A stretch of 64,000 bases of DNA from Caulobacter rhizosphaerae (GCF_010977555.1 NZ_CP048815.1:806001-870000); one strand, 5' to 3'. Shown: positions 28,333 to 40,020, counted from the first letter of the stretch. Notes: generated from the sequence alone by a model not told the origin. Made by a program: numbers and translations.

Positions 28333-29738
28333 TCAATCCCATTTTCCAAGACGAACTTCCCGAAGGCGTTGATCTGAAAAATCATAGTAAAGGCGTTCAA
28401 TGTGCCCTTCTTCATCCTGCTTACTAGCAACAAGAAAGTTTATTCGAAATAGAAACTCCGCCAATTCCGAAGATGACGCACTCATATTTCTATACGAGAA
28501 GCGCAAATTTAGGCGCTCCTTAATGTTGTTAATTTTTGATATTAATTGATCATTTGTGTAGTAATTTCTCTTCTTTGGAATTATCGTATCATTTTTCGAT
28601 CTTTTCGACTTCTTTATTTCGGATGGACGCATCTCGTATAGAAAATTTTCCACATCAGGAAGTTCGCTTCTGAATTCTACAACAGTATCATTCAGTCTCT
28701 TTGTGCAATATTCTGGAATTATTGCTTGTAGGGCCGAGGTGTCTATAATGCTATCCTGTTTAAGGGCTTCCTTTGCCGCTAGGCGGCATAGTCCAATTAA
28801 ATCTCTTGGGCGCTGCCGTACAAATGACATCATAACGTGTCGCATTGGTGCGTTTTCCCAGGCACCCGCGGCTCGAAATTTATCTTCAAAATAGGAGCTG
28901 AAAACCCCTCGGAAAACTTCTTCCTGACTGCCATTTTCGATTAGGTCGGTTAAGTCGCGTTCTTCATAGAGCGCGATTCTCTTGGCGACGACGCGAAATA
29001 TATCGTCATTAGTCCATCTAACTCTCACAACGCCGCTTTGAACTTTGTCTATTATGTCTGCTGTCACGGACATATAGTTAAATAGGTCAGATCTTATCGA
29101 TATTTTGAATTTAACGTCACCGCCGCTATCTGCCGCGATTTGAAAGCAGGCCTGAACTAAGCGACCAATGCGATCGGCGCTCTTTTTGCTGCCGTCCCAT
29201 TCAACATCTGTATCATCAATATAGATGTTGATTGATGGAATATTCTTAAGCAGCCAAGGCGCAATCTTTGATGCAGCTTTCTGAAGTTTCTCGTTGTGTC
29301 CGACTAAAATCGAGCTGCCGAGCTGTGAAAGTCTCCCAATCATCCCACCCGCCCCGCTCGGAACGCCAACAATCTCCATCGCATCTTCGGCCAGCTTTCC
29401 GGCTACCTCTGAGAGTAGGGCTTCTTCATAGCTATTCGAAAGCTATTTATTGAAATTGATGCGCCATCCTTTTCGGTGGATCGAGAGAGTATATTGGATC
29501 CACGAATGAATATATTCGGAAATTGATCGCGCTTATCATCCATCGATGATACGAGCATTAGCGCTGTTTTTCCGATTCCTTTCTGTCCAACCACTAGGGT
29601 AATGGGGTTAGGAGCTCGAACTTCATAGTACGATTCATTCGAGACAAAAGCCGAATACAAGCGCGCCGGATCTTCAGTATCTGCTGCGTCAGATCCAAAA
29701 ATCTCGCCAAGATTATCATGTGAAAACGGTGTGGTCAT
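28333..29738 (-). pseudogene. Frameshifted P-loop ATPase (possibly Sll1717-like) in an AT-rich island
   Basis: Two frames on the minus strand together make one ATPase. The first (29738-29403) starts MTTPFSHDNLGEIFGSDAAD and has Walker A VVGQKGIGKTALM at about residue 50. It stops 24 bp before the ATG of the second frame (29379-28333). Reading the second frame upstream of its ATG gives NSYEEALLSEVAGKLAEDAMEIVG, so it continues the same protein with a one-base shift near 29440. The second part holds a Walker B-like INIYIDDTDVEWD and a long helical region. The layout resembles Sll1717-type ATPases, with modest certainty. Base composition is far more AT-rich than all neighbours, which indicates horizontal transfer. 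It may be a decayed defence gene. Confidence 0.7.
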
Positions 29739-29981
29739 GACTCGCCCCTTGGTCGTGAGCGTAGACGTTTCGCGCCATTTCGCAAAGGGCTGCAGTGGTA
29801 GGAGGTGACCGCCCGGTTCAAGGAGTTTGAAGCGGAGACGTATGCCTCTTTCAAAGGCAACGTTCGGGCAACAGGGACGTACACTCTGATTTCCAGCGCA
29901 CGGTCAGCGGACCCGCTGACGTCCAGCGGCAGCGGAACAGCTTCGCCCCCAATCCCGCGCCTTCTCTGGAGAGAAGCCCCC

Positions 29982-32261
<2,280 letters not shown>

Positions 32262-32399
32262 GCACGGAAGGTAGGTCCGCGCGGGCGGGAAGGCTAGGGG
32301 GCCTGCTGACAGCGGATGTCAGCAGAATGGCGGCAGGTGGCGGCATTGCCTTTCACGCTCAAGGTTGCGATCCTGGCCGGGACAACCACGGGGGTGGCC

Positions 32400-33812
32400 A
32401 TGGCGGACATCAAGCGCGGAGGCCTGGGCCTCCTCCTGGCGATCGGCCTGATCGGAGCGGGCGCGGGCGCGGGCGCGGGCGGGGGCGCGGCCTCGGCCCA
32501 GAGCTCGGACATGCGGCTGATCCGCGAGCCTGTTTATGGCGAGCTGCGCGACGTGCTGGGCGCGGTCCTGCCGGTCGCGACGCCCAGCGCCCGCTGCGCC
32601 CGGCCCGCCCAGCTGCCCGACGGCGCCTGCCTGGAGGCGGTGCTGGCCGGGATGAAGGCCCGGGGCGCGACCACCGGCCGGGTGCTGACCGCGCCGGCCG
32701 CCGGCGGCGGGGCGGGGACGGTGATCTCCGGCCCGATCGGCGAGGCCTACCGCCTGTACGACGTGACGCTGCGCGGTGGCGGGCCGGTGGTCGTCCCGAT
32801 CGACCTGCCCAGCTCCTCGGTGCGGGTCCCGCGCGACTGCTTCGCGACCGGCCGCGGCGTCGACTACCGGCTCGACCTGCGCGACGGCCAGCTGGCGGCG
32901 CGCGAGGTCCAGGCCGTCAGCTGCGGCGGGCCGGTCCCGCCGATCGGCTATGGCGGCCCGCGCCGGCCGCCGATCGGACCAAATGAGCCGGGCGAGCGCT
33001 GGCCGGCCACCGCCGCGGTCGAGGTGCTGGGCGCGCCCCGGCAGCTGGCCGCGCCGCGTCCGGACTGCCCGCCGGACGCGGCCCTGCGCGACGGCGTCTG
33101 CTTCGCGGCCGGGATCGCCGAACTGGCGTTCAGGCCCGAGCTGAAGGAACTGGACGTGATCGGCGCCAAGCGGCCGGTGGTCCCCGGCGTGGTGCTGACG
33201 GCCAAGGAGACCGAGCAGTATGTGCTCAAGCGCGGCCGCAAGGGCTTCAAGGCCGACAAGCGCTGGTTCGACAAGTCCAGCCTCGCCGCCCCGGCCGGCT
33301 GCGGCCTGACGAGCCCGGTCGACTTCGAGGTCGAGGCCGGCGACCGGGTGCACGAGCGGGCCCTGGCCGGCTGCGGCGCGCCGCCCGCCCCGCCGCCCGT
33401 GGCCACCTACGAGGCCTATGGCGCGGTGATGCCGGTGGTCATGGGCAACCGCCCCGGCTGCGCCGAACGCGGCGAGCAGCTGCTGGGCGACGCCTGCTTC
33501 AGCGACGTGATCGGCTGGATGCGGGCCCGCAAGATCCCCAAGGCCGAGGCCCTGGTGCTGGACGGCTTCTATCGTCCCGGCGAGCGGGTTTATGGCGGCG
33601 GCCCGATCCGGTTCTCTTACGCCTCGGTCTGGGTCAATCCGGACGGGACCTACAAGGCCGACCGCAAGCACAGCTATTCGGCTCAGATCCGCTCCAGCGG
33701 CTGCTCGACGCTCACCGACGCGGGCGGCGAGGCCAGCGGCATGACGCTGATCCGCGCCGACGGCGGCGTGATGGCCCGCGCCTACCAGTGGGTGGCCTGC
33801 CCGGTGCGGTAG
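32400..33812 (+). CDS. Secreted protein with three Cys-patterned repeats, unknown
   Basis: 470 residues from the ATG at 32400 (signal peptide KRGGLGLLLAIGLIGAGAG..., cleaved near ASA-QSS); the frame is open upstream to 32316. The mature protein is three successive modules of about 130-145 residues. Each has cysteines in the same order and spacing: C66/C77/C147/C175, C223/C234/C301/C325 and C354/C366/C435/C467. The first pair in each brackets a short DG-A/V-C-L/F motif (LPDGACLEAVL, LRDGVCFAAGI, LGDACFSDVI). All twelve cysteines probably form disulfides in the periplasm. I do not recognise the family. Confidence 0.85.
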   Translation: MADIKRGGLGLLLAIGLIGAGAGAGAGGGAASAQSSDMRLIREPVYGELRDVLGAVLPVATPSARCARPAQLPDGACLEAVLAGMKARGATTGRVLTAPAAGGGAGTVISGPIGEAYRLYDVTLRGGGPVVVPIDLPSSSVRVPRDCFATGRGVDYRLDLRDGQLAAREVQAVSCGGPVPPIGYGGPRRPPIGPNEPGERWPATAAVEVLGAPRQLAAPRPDCPPDAALRDGVCFAAGIAELAFRPELKELDVIGAKRPVVPGVVLTAKETEQYVLKRGRKGFKADKRWFDKSSLAAPAGCGLTSPVDFEVEAGDRVHERALAGCGAPPAPPPVATYEAYGAVMPVVMGNRPGCAERGEQLLGDACFSDVIGWMRARKIPKAEALVLDGFYRPGERVYGGGPIRFSYASVWVNPDGTYKADRKHSYSAQIRSSGCSTLTDAGGEASGMTLIRADGGVMARAYQWVACPVR

Positions 33813-33884
33813 GGCGCGCGGGATGCTTGCAGGTTTGCAATCTTGAGGTGAACCTGTCGCTCCGAGTTCAGGAAGGGCGGTGCG

Positions 33885-35132
33885 ATGGACATGACGCGCA
33901 GGGGCGTGGCGACGGGTCTGGCGGCCGCGAGCGCGTTTCCCGGCCTAGCCGCGGCGCAGGCGTCGCCGGCGCCGGCGGAGGCCAGCCCCCAGACCCGCCT
34001 CTTCCTGGAGCGCCGCTACCTGCCGGTCTGGCGAGCCATCCAAGCCGCGCCCCAGGATCCGGGCCTGCAGCAGATGGCCTCCTTCCTCGGTGACGAGGCC
34101 ACGGCCCTGGCCTCGGCCGGCCTGGGACCGGCGGGCGATCCGCCCCTGCCGGCCGACGCGACCGCCCAGGACGCCCTGGCCGCCATCGTCGAGGCGGCGC
34201 GCGACCGCCGCGTCGTCGTGCTCAACGAGGCCCACGTCGCCTCGCGCCACCGCGGATTCCTGGCGCGGGTGCTCCGCGCCCTGCGGCCGCTGGGCTTCGA
34301 CGTCCTGGCCGCCGAGGACTTCCTCAATAGCCGGGAGCCCGGCGCGCCGACCGTGCGGAGCTACAGGGCGGGCGCGGCCCTGGATCCCAGCCTGGGCTTC
34401 TACCTGCACGACCCGGTCTATGCCGAGGCGGTCCGCGAGGCGGCCGGCCTGGGCTACCGGCTGGCGTCCTACGAGCAGCGGGAGGACCAATGCGTGAGCG
34501 GCGAGGACAAGCTGGCCGCCATGGCGCGTCGCGAGACGGCCGAGGCCGACAACTTCATCGCCGACGTGCTGGCGCCCAACCCCAGCTCGCGGGTCCTGGT
34601 CCATTGCGGCTATTCCCACCTGCGCAAGACGCCCGACCATCGAGGAACGACGTGGTTCGCCGCCCGGCTGAAGGAAAAGTCGGGGATCGACCCCCTCTGC
34701 GTCTCCCAGGCCTACACCGGTTCGTTCGAGCCTCACGGCGCCGATCCGCCGATGACGACCGCGGTGCTGGAGCGTTTCAGACCCGTCGATTCGATCGTGG
34801 TGCGAGGGGCGGACGGGTGGCTCGGGGCGGAGCCGGCCGGGGCCGACCTGGCCGTGTTCCATCCGCCTCTGGCCGACGTCGCCGGTCGCCCGGGCTGGCT
34901 GGCGGCCGACCATGAGCGCCGCCGGGTGGAGGTCGCCGCGCCCCGCCCGCGAACGGCGACGGTCCTCCTTCAGGCGGTCCACGCCGTCGACTCCGACCAG
35001 GCCATCCCGGCCGACCAGCTGGTGCTGGCGCCGGAGGCCGCTTCGGCCGTGCTGTTCCTGCGGCCCGGCGCCTATCGCCTGCGGCTGGAAACCGAGACCG
35101 GCCTTGTCCCGCTCAGGACGCTGACGGTCTGA
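33885..35132 (+). CDS. Secreted ChaN / erythromycin-esterase-like protein
   Basis: 415 residues with a twin-arginine-like or Sec signal (MTRRGVATGLAAASAFPGLAAAQA). The core has VVVLNEAHVASRHRGFLARVLRALRPLGFDVLAAEDF and VLVHCGYSHLRK, which match the N-E-x-H and H-x-G-x-x-H positions of the ChaN/Tiki/Ere-like superfamily. That superfamily includes haem-binding lipoproteins and esterases, so the exact activity is not decided. A C-terminal beta domain (about 300-415) is unrecognised. GGAAGGG precedes the start. Confidence 0.72.
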   Translation: MDMTRRGVATGLAAASAFPGLAAAQASPAPAEASPQTRLFLERRYLPVWRAIQAAPQDPGLQQMASFLGDEATALASAGLGPAGDPPLPADATAQDALAAIVEAARDRRVVVLNEAHVASRHRGFLARVLRALRPLGFDVLAAEDFLNSREPGAPTVRSYRAGAALDPSLGFYLHDPVYAEAVREAAGLGYRLASYEQREDQCVSGEDKLAAMARRETAEADNFIADVLAPNPSSRVLVHCGYSHLRKTPDHRGTTWFAARLKEKSGIDPLCVSQAYTGSFEPHGADPPMTTAVLERFRPVDSIVVRGADGWLGAEPAGADLAVFHPPLADVAGRPGWLAADHERRRVEVAAPRPRTATVLLQAVHAVDSDQAIPADQLVLAPEAASAVLFLRPGAYRLRLETETGLVPLRTLTV

Positions 35133-35230
35133 CCGCGCCAGAGGTCTGACCTATTCAGGCCGCGTGTAAGATGTGTTAGCGCTATCACCGGTCACGGCGC
35201 GACAGGACGCCGAGCCGCGACGGGAAGCGT

Positions 35231-36907
35231 ATGGACCAGGGACCTCTGCAGAACCGAGCTGGCTGGCCGCGGCCGAGGCGCGTCGCGGCCGCGGCCCTGG
35301 CGGCTTCGCTGCTGCTGGTCCAGGGCGCGGCCGCCGGCATGCCCCACCTGGAGGCCCAGGGTTCGGCCCGGCGGCTGGTGGTCGACGGCAAGCCGATGCT
35401 GGTGCTGGGCGGCGAGCTGGGCAATTCCAGCGCCTCCAGCCAGGCCTACATGGCCCGCTACTGGCCCAAGCTGAAGGCCATGAACCTCAACACCGTGCTG
35501 GCGCCGGTCTCGTGGGAGCTGGTCGAGCCGAAGGAAGGGGCCTACGACTTCTCCAGCGTCGACGGCCTGCTGAAGGACGCCCGGGCCCAGGACATGCACC
35601 TGATGATCCTGTGGTTCGGGGCCTGGAAGAACAGCATGTCGACCTATGTCCCCGCGTGGGTGAAGCGCGACGACGCCCGCTTCCCCCGGGCCAAGGCGGC
35701 CAACGGGGGCAGCCAGGAGATCCTGTCGGCCTTCTCGGCCCAGACCCGCGACGCCGACGCCGGGGCCTACGCCGCCCTGCTGGCCCACCTGAAGGCGGTG
35801 GACGCCCAGGGCACGGTGCTGATGGTCCAGGTCGAGAACGAGATCGGCATGTTGCCGGTCGCCCGCGAGTGGGGGCCCGAAGCCAACGCCGCCTGGGCCG
35901 CGCCCGTGCCGCCCGAACTGCTCGAGCGCCTGGTGGCCGGCGGCGAGGCGATCGAGCCCGAGCTGCGCGCCCTGTGGCGGGCCCATGGGGCGAAGACCGC
36001 CGGGAGCTGGGCGCAGGTGTTCGGCGACGGCGACGCCGGCCAGGAGGTGTTCACCGCCTGGTTCTACGCCCGCTACGCCGACGCCGTGACCCGGGCCGGC
36101 AAGGCCGCTTATCCGCTGCCGATGTACGTCAATGTCGCCCTGAACCGCACGGGCAAGGCGCCGGGCGACTATCCCAGCGGCGGGCCGCTGCCGCACCTGA
36201 TCGACGTCTGGAAGACCGGCGCGCCCAGCGTCGACCTGATCTCGCCCGACATCTATTTCCCCAACTTCAACGACCTGGCCGGCCGCTACAAGCGTCCGGA
36301 CAACGCGCTGTTCATCCCCGAGGCCAACAATGTCGGCGCGCCCGAGACGCCGGCCAACGCCTTCTACACGATCGGCAAGCTGGACGCGTTGGGCTTCTCG
36401 CCGTTCCAGGTCGAGAACGCCGACGACACGGCCCAGGCGGCGGTCACCCAGGCCTATGGCGTGCTCAAGCAGTTGACCCCTGCGATCCTGGCGGCCCAGG
36501 GCCTAGGCAAGATGTCGGGCTTCAAGCCGCGCGTGCTGGAGGACGGCACGGTGCTGGACCAGCCGGTCAGCCAGGTGATCGGCGACTACAGGTTCACCGT
36601 CGGCTTCCTCGACCCCTGGACGCCCAAGGCCGACCAGAAGACCGCCGCCCACGGCGGGCTGATCATCCAGATTGGTCCGGAAGAGTACCTGATCGCCGGC
36701 CGGGGCCTGGTCGTCACCTTCGCCGGCGCTGGGAACGGTCCCGCCCTGGCCGGCATCGACAGCGCGGTCGAGGGCGTGTTCGACGCCCAGGGCCGCTGGG
36801 TCCCTGGCCGGACCCTGAACGGCGACCAGACCCACCAGGGCCGCCACATCCGCCTCGCCCCCGGCCAGTTCCAGATCCAGCGGGTGAAGTTCTACCGGTA
36901 TCGGTGA
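35231..36907 (+). CDS. Secreted GH35-type beta-galactosidase (DUF5597-containing)
   Basis: 558 residues with a basic N-terminus and hydrophobic signal (RRVAAAALAASLLLVQGAAA). The TIM-barrel domain of glycoside hydrolase family 35 is shown by MLVLGGELGNSSAS, LNTVLAPVSWELVEPKEGAYDF and the acid/base motif MVQVENEIGMLP (about 200). DLISPDIYFPNF, PLFIPEANNVGA-like and a C-terminal DUF5597-type beta domain follow. It removes terminal beta-galactose from oligosaccharides, probably in the periplasm, as in bacteria that use plant xyloglucan. It stands alone here without a sugar operon. Confidence 0.88.
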   Translation: MDQGPLQNRAGWPRPRRVAAAALAASLLLVQGAAAGMPHLEAQGSARRLVVDGKPMLVLGGELGNSSASSQAYMARYWPKLKAMNLNTVLAPVSWELVEPKEGAYDFSSVDGLLKDARAQDMHLMILWFGAWKNSMSTYVPAWVKRDDARFPRAKAANGGSQEILSAFSAQTRDADAGAYAALLAHLKAVDAQGTVLMVQVENEIGMLPVAREWGPEANAAWAAPVPPELLERLVAGGEAIEPELRALWRAHGAKTAGSWAQVFGDGDAGQEVFTAWFYARYADAVTRAGKAAYPLPMYVNVALNRTGKAPGDYPSGGPLPHLIDVWKTGAPSVDLISPDIYFPNFNDLAGRYKRPDNALFIPEANNVGAPETPANAFYTIGKLDALGFSPFQVENADDTAQAAVTQAYGVLKQLTPAILAAQGLGKMSGFKPRVLEDGTVLDQPVSQVIGDYRFTVGFLDPWTPKADQKTAAHGGLIIQIGPEEYLIAGRGLVVTFAGAGNGPALAGIDSAVEGVFDAQGRWVPGRTLNGDQTHQGRHIRLAPGQFQIQRVKFYRYR

Positions 36908-37031
36908 GCCGGTGGCCGCCTCTGAACCCTTGGCGGACCAAGCCTATTGGCGCCGCGCCGTCGCCCGCCAAACCGCAAGATCGGTCGAGCGCGCGACGGC
37001 CGCGCGCGGCAAGCTAGGATCGTCACAGCGG

Positions 37032-37916
37032 ATGAGAATGATGACGACGGCGCTCGACCACTACCATGCCCGGATGCAGAGGGTGCTGGACCATATCGAC
37101 CGGCATCTGGACGGCGACCTGGATCTGGAGGCGGTGAGCGGCGTCGCGGCGTTCTCGAAATTCCATTTCCATCGGCAGTTCAAGGCGACGTTCGGAATCT
37201 CGCTGCACCATTACGTCCAGCTGGCCCGCATGAAGCGGGCCTCGAAACAGCTGGCCGACGGGCAGGGGGTGAGCGTCACCGAGATCGCCATGGACGCGGG
37301 CTTTGAGTCGCCCGACGCCTTCGCCCGCGCCTTTCGGCAGCGGTTCGCGCAGTCGCCGTCGCGTTTCCGGAAATCTCCCGAATGGGAGCCGTGGCTTGCG
37401 GCCATCTCGCCGCTCAACGCAGCCAGGAGCAAGATCATGCAAGAGACCTTCACCCCCGACCAGGTCACGATCCGCGAGGTGGGGCCGACCCGCGTGGCGA
37501 TGTTCGAGCACCGGGGCGACCCGCAGACCTTCGACGTCACCCGCGAGCGGTTCATCGCCTGGCGCAAGGCGGCCGGACTGACGCCCAAGACAAGTTCGAC
37601 CTTCAACATCTGGTACACCGAGCGGCGGCCCGCCAACCCGGCCGACTATCGGATGGACCTGTGCGTCGGCGTCTCCGCCGACCAGAAAATCGAGGGCGAG
37701 GGGGTCCGGGAAGGCGAAATCCCCGGCGGGCGCTGCGCGGTGCTGCGGGTGACGGGCGACACCCACAATCTGGAGCCCGCCGCCCTTTATCTCTACCGCG
37801 ACTGGCTGCCGGCCAGCGGCGAGGAAATGCGCGATTTCCCGATCTACTGCCAACGCTTCTTCCTGGACACGCCGGAACACGGCACGGCGGCGGAGCTGCA
37901 TCTGCCGTTGAGGTGA
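37032..37916 (+). CDS. AraC-family regulator with GyrI-like effector domain
   Basis: 294 residues. The N-terminal AraC DNA-binding domain (about 10-110) has two helix-turn-helix units, LEAVSGVAAFSKFHFHRQFKATFG and VTEIAMDAGFESPDAFARAFRQRFAQSPSRFR. The C-terminal GyrI-like (SOUL-like effector-binding) domain (about 135-294) has VTIREVGPTRVAMFEHRGDPQ and IYCQRFFLDTPEHGTAAELHLPL. Family members include Rob and MarA-like regulators of drug efflux. The start is one of three nearby ATGs (37032, 37038, 37041); the frame is open to 36912. Confidence 0.9.
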   Translation: MRMMTTALDHYHARMQRVLDHIDRHLDGDLDLEAVSGVAAFSKFHFHRQFKATFGISLHHYVQLARMKRASKQLADGQGVSVTEIAMDAGFESPDAFARAFRQRFAQSPSRFRKSPEWEPWLAAISPLNAARSKIMQETFTPDQVTIREVGPTRVAMFEHRGDPQTFDVTRERFIAWRKAAGLTPKTSSTFNIWYTERRPANPADYRMDLCVGVSADQKIEGEGVREGEIPGGRCAVLRVTGDTHNLEPAALYLYRDWLPASGEEMRDFPIYCQRFFLDTPEHGTAAELHLPLR

Positions 37917-37972
37917 GACGCCTCGCTCACGTACCCAGACCTTCGGACCCGGGTTCGGCGTTTGGGCTCGCT

Positions 37973-38650
37973 TCAGAGCTTCGGCGGCGCCGTCACGTCC
38001 GGTCCCGTCGGGACCGGGACGCGGCGGGCCGAGGTGATCGGCACGGGCGGGTCGAGGATCTGGCCCTTCATCACCGGATTGATCGCCTTGCCGGGCGTGG
38101 GCAGGGCCAGGATCTTCTTGGCCACGTCCATGCCCTGGACCACGCGGCCGAAGGCGGCGAAGCCGAGGTTGTCGCCGGTTCCGGTCGGGTTGGCGTCCAG
38201 GTAGGGCGCGTCGCCGATGCAGATGAAGAAGTCCGAGGTGGCGGTGCCCGGGGCGGTGCGGGCGATCGACACCGCGCCGTCCACATGCTTGAGCCCCGTC
38301 TGGCTGGTCGGTTCGTGGGCGATGGGCGGCAGGGCGCCGACGTTCTGCAGCCCGCCCTGGATCAGGCCGTAGTCGACGGCGCCGGGCGCCCGCGAGGCCC
38401 GGAAGAAGGTCGCCTTGTCATAGAGCTTCCTGTCGACATAGCGCAGGAAGTTGGCGGTGGTGATCGGGGCCTGCTCGACGGCCAACTCGATGACGATCCG
38501 GCCTTGCGGGGTGTCAAGGGCGACGTAGGCGTTGGGCAGGGGCGGCCGCGTCAGGGGCGAAGGAGCAAGAACCTGGGCGGCGGCCGGAAAGGCGGCCAGC
38601 AGGCCGGCGCCGACCAGGATCTCGCGGCGGACGAAGGGGCGTTGGGTCAT
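37973..38650 (-). CDS. Periplasmic cyclophilin-type peptidyl-prolyl isomerase
   Basis: 225 residues from the ATG at 38650. The signal looks like a Tat or Sec type (RPFVRREILVGAGLLAAFPAAAQ). The cyclophilin core has GRIVIELAVEQAPITTANFLRYVDRKLYD, FFRASRAP, GLIQGG and TSDFFICIGD, then GFAAFGRVVQGMDVAKKI. It catalyses cis-trans isomerisation of prolyl bonds. The usual FHR motif is FFRAS, so Arg is kept. The proline-rich C-terminal tail is unusual. The frame runs 30 bp upstream of the chosen start. Confidence 0.88.
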   Translation of the reverse strand: MTQRPFVRREILVGAGLLAAFPAAAQVLAPSPLTRPPLPNAYVALDTPQGRIVIELAVEQAPITTANFLRYVDRKLYDKATFFRASRAPGAVDYGLIQGGLQNVGALPPIAHEPTSQTGLKHVDGAVSIARTAPGTATSDFFICIGDAPYLDANPTGTGDNLGFAAFGRVVQGMDVAKKILALPTPGKAINPVMKGQILDPPVPITSARRVPVPTGPDVTAPPKL

Positions 38651-38688
38651 GGGGATGAGACTAGCGTAGTCCCGCATCATTCTTCCAC

Positions 38689-38817
38689 CGTCATCCCGGG
38701 CCTTGTACCCGGGACCCCTCTGTCAGCCGCAAGGGCAGGGGTGTGGCGCGGCTAGCGCGCCAAGGCGCTTCACCGTCAGCTGAACCAGGGGTCCCGGGCG
38801 CAAGGCCCGGGATGACG
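38689..38817. repeat. 129-bp inverted repeat with CGTCATCCCGGGCC ends
   Basis: Second copy of the family at 27918-28045. The arms are CGTCATCCCGGGCC...GGGACCCCT and AGGGGTCCCGGG...GGCCCGGGATGACG. The interior is the reverse orientation of the first copy. It lies in the space between the cyclophilin start and the next gene's 3' end. Confidence 0.85.
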
Positions 38818-38849
38818 GCTGAAAGAGGGACGGGCGATCTCTCTAAAAC

Positions 38850-39269
38850 CTAAACCAGCATCCCGTGCCCGCGCAGCACCACCAGCCGGCCGGCGTTGAA
38901 GAACGGCAGGGACAGGGTGACGGCGATCAGGATCTCGAAGGCCAGGCTGCCCAGGTTGAGGCGGTCGCGCGCCCGGTCGACCAGGGCCGAGACCGCCCGG
39001 CCCAGGGCCGCGCCCAGCCAGGCCATGGCCAGGGCGAAGGCCATGGCCGCCCCGACGTGCGACTGGTAGCCCAGGAACAGGGCCGCGGCGGCGTGCGACA
39101 GGATCAGCAGGCCGCCCAGGGCCCGACCCTCGGTCCTGCCGTCGCCGTCCGGAGCGGTCAGGCCGAGGACCGAACCTGGCCGGGCCAGGGTCAGGCCGCC
39201 CAGCACCCCGCCGATCACGCAGGCGATGATCGCCAGGAGAAGCGAAAGGCCGTAGCTCGAAATGATCAC
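38850..39269 (-). CDS. Small four-helix membrane protein, unknown
   Basis: 139 residues with four predicted membrane segments (LSLLLAIIACVIGGVLGGLTL, LGGLLILSHAAAALFLG, AMAFALAMAWLGAALGRAVSAL, LAFEILIAVTLSLPFF). No family recognised. It starts 32 bp after the end of the VOC gene on the same strand, so the two may be cotranscribed. Confidence 0.75.
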   Translation of the reverse strand: MIISSYGLSLLLAIIACVIGGVLGGLTLARPGSVLGLTAPDGDGRTEGRALGGLLILSHAAAALFLGYQSHVGAAMAFALAMAWLGAALGRAVSALVDRARDRLNLGSLAFEILIAVTLSLPFFNAGRLVVLRGHGMLV

Positions 39270-39300
39270 GCGGGTCAGGTCTCCAGCCGCCTATGCGGGC

Positions 39301-39711
39301 TTATGCGGGCGCATGGCAGACCGCCTCGATGTTGCGGCCGTCCGGGTCGAGCACGAAGGCTCCATAGTAGTTGGGGTGATAATGCGGCCGAACCCCCGGC
39401 GGCCCGTTGTCCACCCCGCCGGCGGCCAGGGCGGCGGCGTGGAAGGCGTCGACCTGGGCCCGCGTGGCCGCCACGAAGGCCACGTGCATCGGGCCCGTCA
39501 GGGTTTCGCCGCCGCCGATCCAGAAGCTGGGCTTGCCCGCCTGGATGTCGCGGCTGTCGGCGCCGGGGCCGTAGCCGAGGTAGCCGTAGGATCCCGTTTC
39601 GTCGGCGGTGACGCTCATCACCACCTCGACGCCCAGGGGCGCGAAGGCGGCGTCGTAGAAGGCCTTGGAGACCTTCAGGTCGCGCACGGTCAGTCCGATA
39701 TGGTCGATCAT
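39301..39711 (-). CDS. VOC-family (glyoxalase/dioxygenase fold) protein
   Basis: 136 residues with the vicinal-oxygen-chelate fold: MIDHIGLTVRDLKVSKAFYDAAFAPLGVEVV at the start (metal-ligand His near residue 4), GPMHVAFVAATRAQVDAFHAAALAAGG in the middle, and YYGAFVLDPDGRNIEAVCH at the end. Members include glyoxalases, dioxygenases and resistance proteins; the substrate is unknown. Confidence 0.88.
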   Translation of the reverse strand: MIDHIGLTVRDLKVSKAFYDAAFAPLGVEVVMSVTADETGSYGYLGYGPGADSRDIQAGKPSFWIGGGETLTGPMHVAFVAATRAQVDAFHAAALAAGGVDNGPPGVRPHYHPNYYGAFVLDPDGRNIEAVCHAPA

Positions 39712-39954
39712 CAGCGCACTCCTACCCTGAACACGACTCCGCAGTCGCCTCGCCGGTCGGGCTCCCCCGGCCGCTTGAACCTGAAGGCCAGGTCGTCCGG
39801 GAAGGTCAACAGCCCGATCAGGGCCAGGGCAGGGGGCTTCATCGTCTTCATGCCGCCGTCTTCGTTCCTATCTATGTCCGTCGCCGGATCGTCGTCCATC
39901 CGGGAGCCGGCCTGCCTACGGCAAATCGCCCCCAAGCAAGTTGGAGGCTCGTCC

Positions 39955-39983
39955 TTGACTCGCCTCACCGCCGGTCCTAACTC
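39955..39983 (+). promoter_or_regulatory. groES: Putative groESL promoter
   Basis: TTGACT at 39955-39960 and CCTAACTC at 39976-39983, spaced by 15 bp, resemble the Caulobacter housekeeping -35 and -10 boxes. It lies just upstream of the CIRCE element, so HrcA bound there would block it. A heat-shock sigma-32 promoter may overlap; I could not separate the two. Confidence 0.5.
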
Positions 39984-39993
39984 CTGCGCGGCG

Positions 39994-40020
39994 TTAGCAC
40001 TCGATGGGAGCGACTGCTAA
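39994..40020. promoter_or_regulatory. CIRCE operator (HrcA binding site) upstream of groESL
   Basis: TTAGCACTC-N9-GACTGCTAA. This is the CIRCE consensus TTAGCACTC-N9-GAGTGCTAA with a single mismatch in the right arm. It lies 61 bp before the groES ATG. HrcA repressor binds CIRCE and is released on heat stress. Confidence 0.95.

Noticed and set aside
29403..29460. Programmed ribosomal frameshift in the P-loop ATPase
   Set aside because: The junction has no classical slippery heptamer. A one-base deletion or sequencing error explains the two frames more simply.
29790..29840. tRNA remnant suggested by a CGGTTCAAG sequence near the island edge
   Set aside because: No acceptor stem, anticodon arm or CCA end can be folded around it.
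29739..29981. A 73-residue plus-strand frame between the ATPase and uvrB
   Set aside because: It runs into the uvrB 3' end on the opposite strand, has no ribosome-binding context that decides a start and no known motif.
39711..39968. An 85-residue minus-strand frame ending 1 nt into the VOC gene
   Set aside because: Its overlap with the VOC start would suit coupling, but the sequence has no recognisable content and it covers the likely groESL control region; support is too thin.
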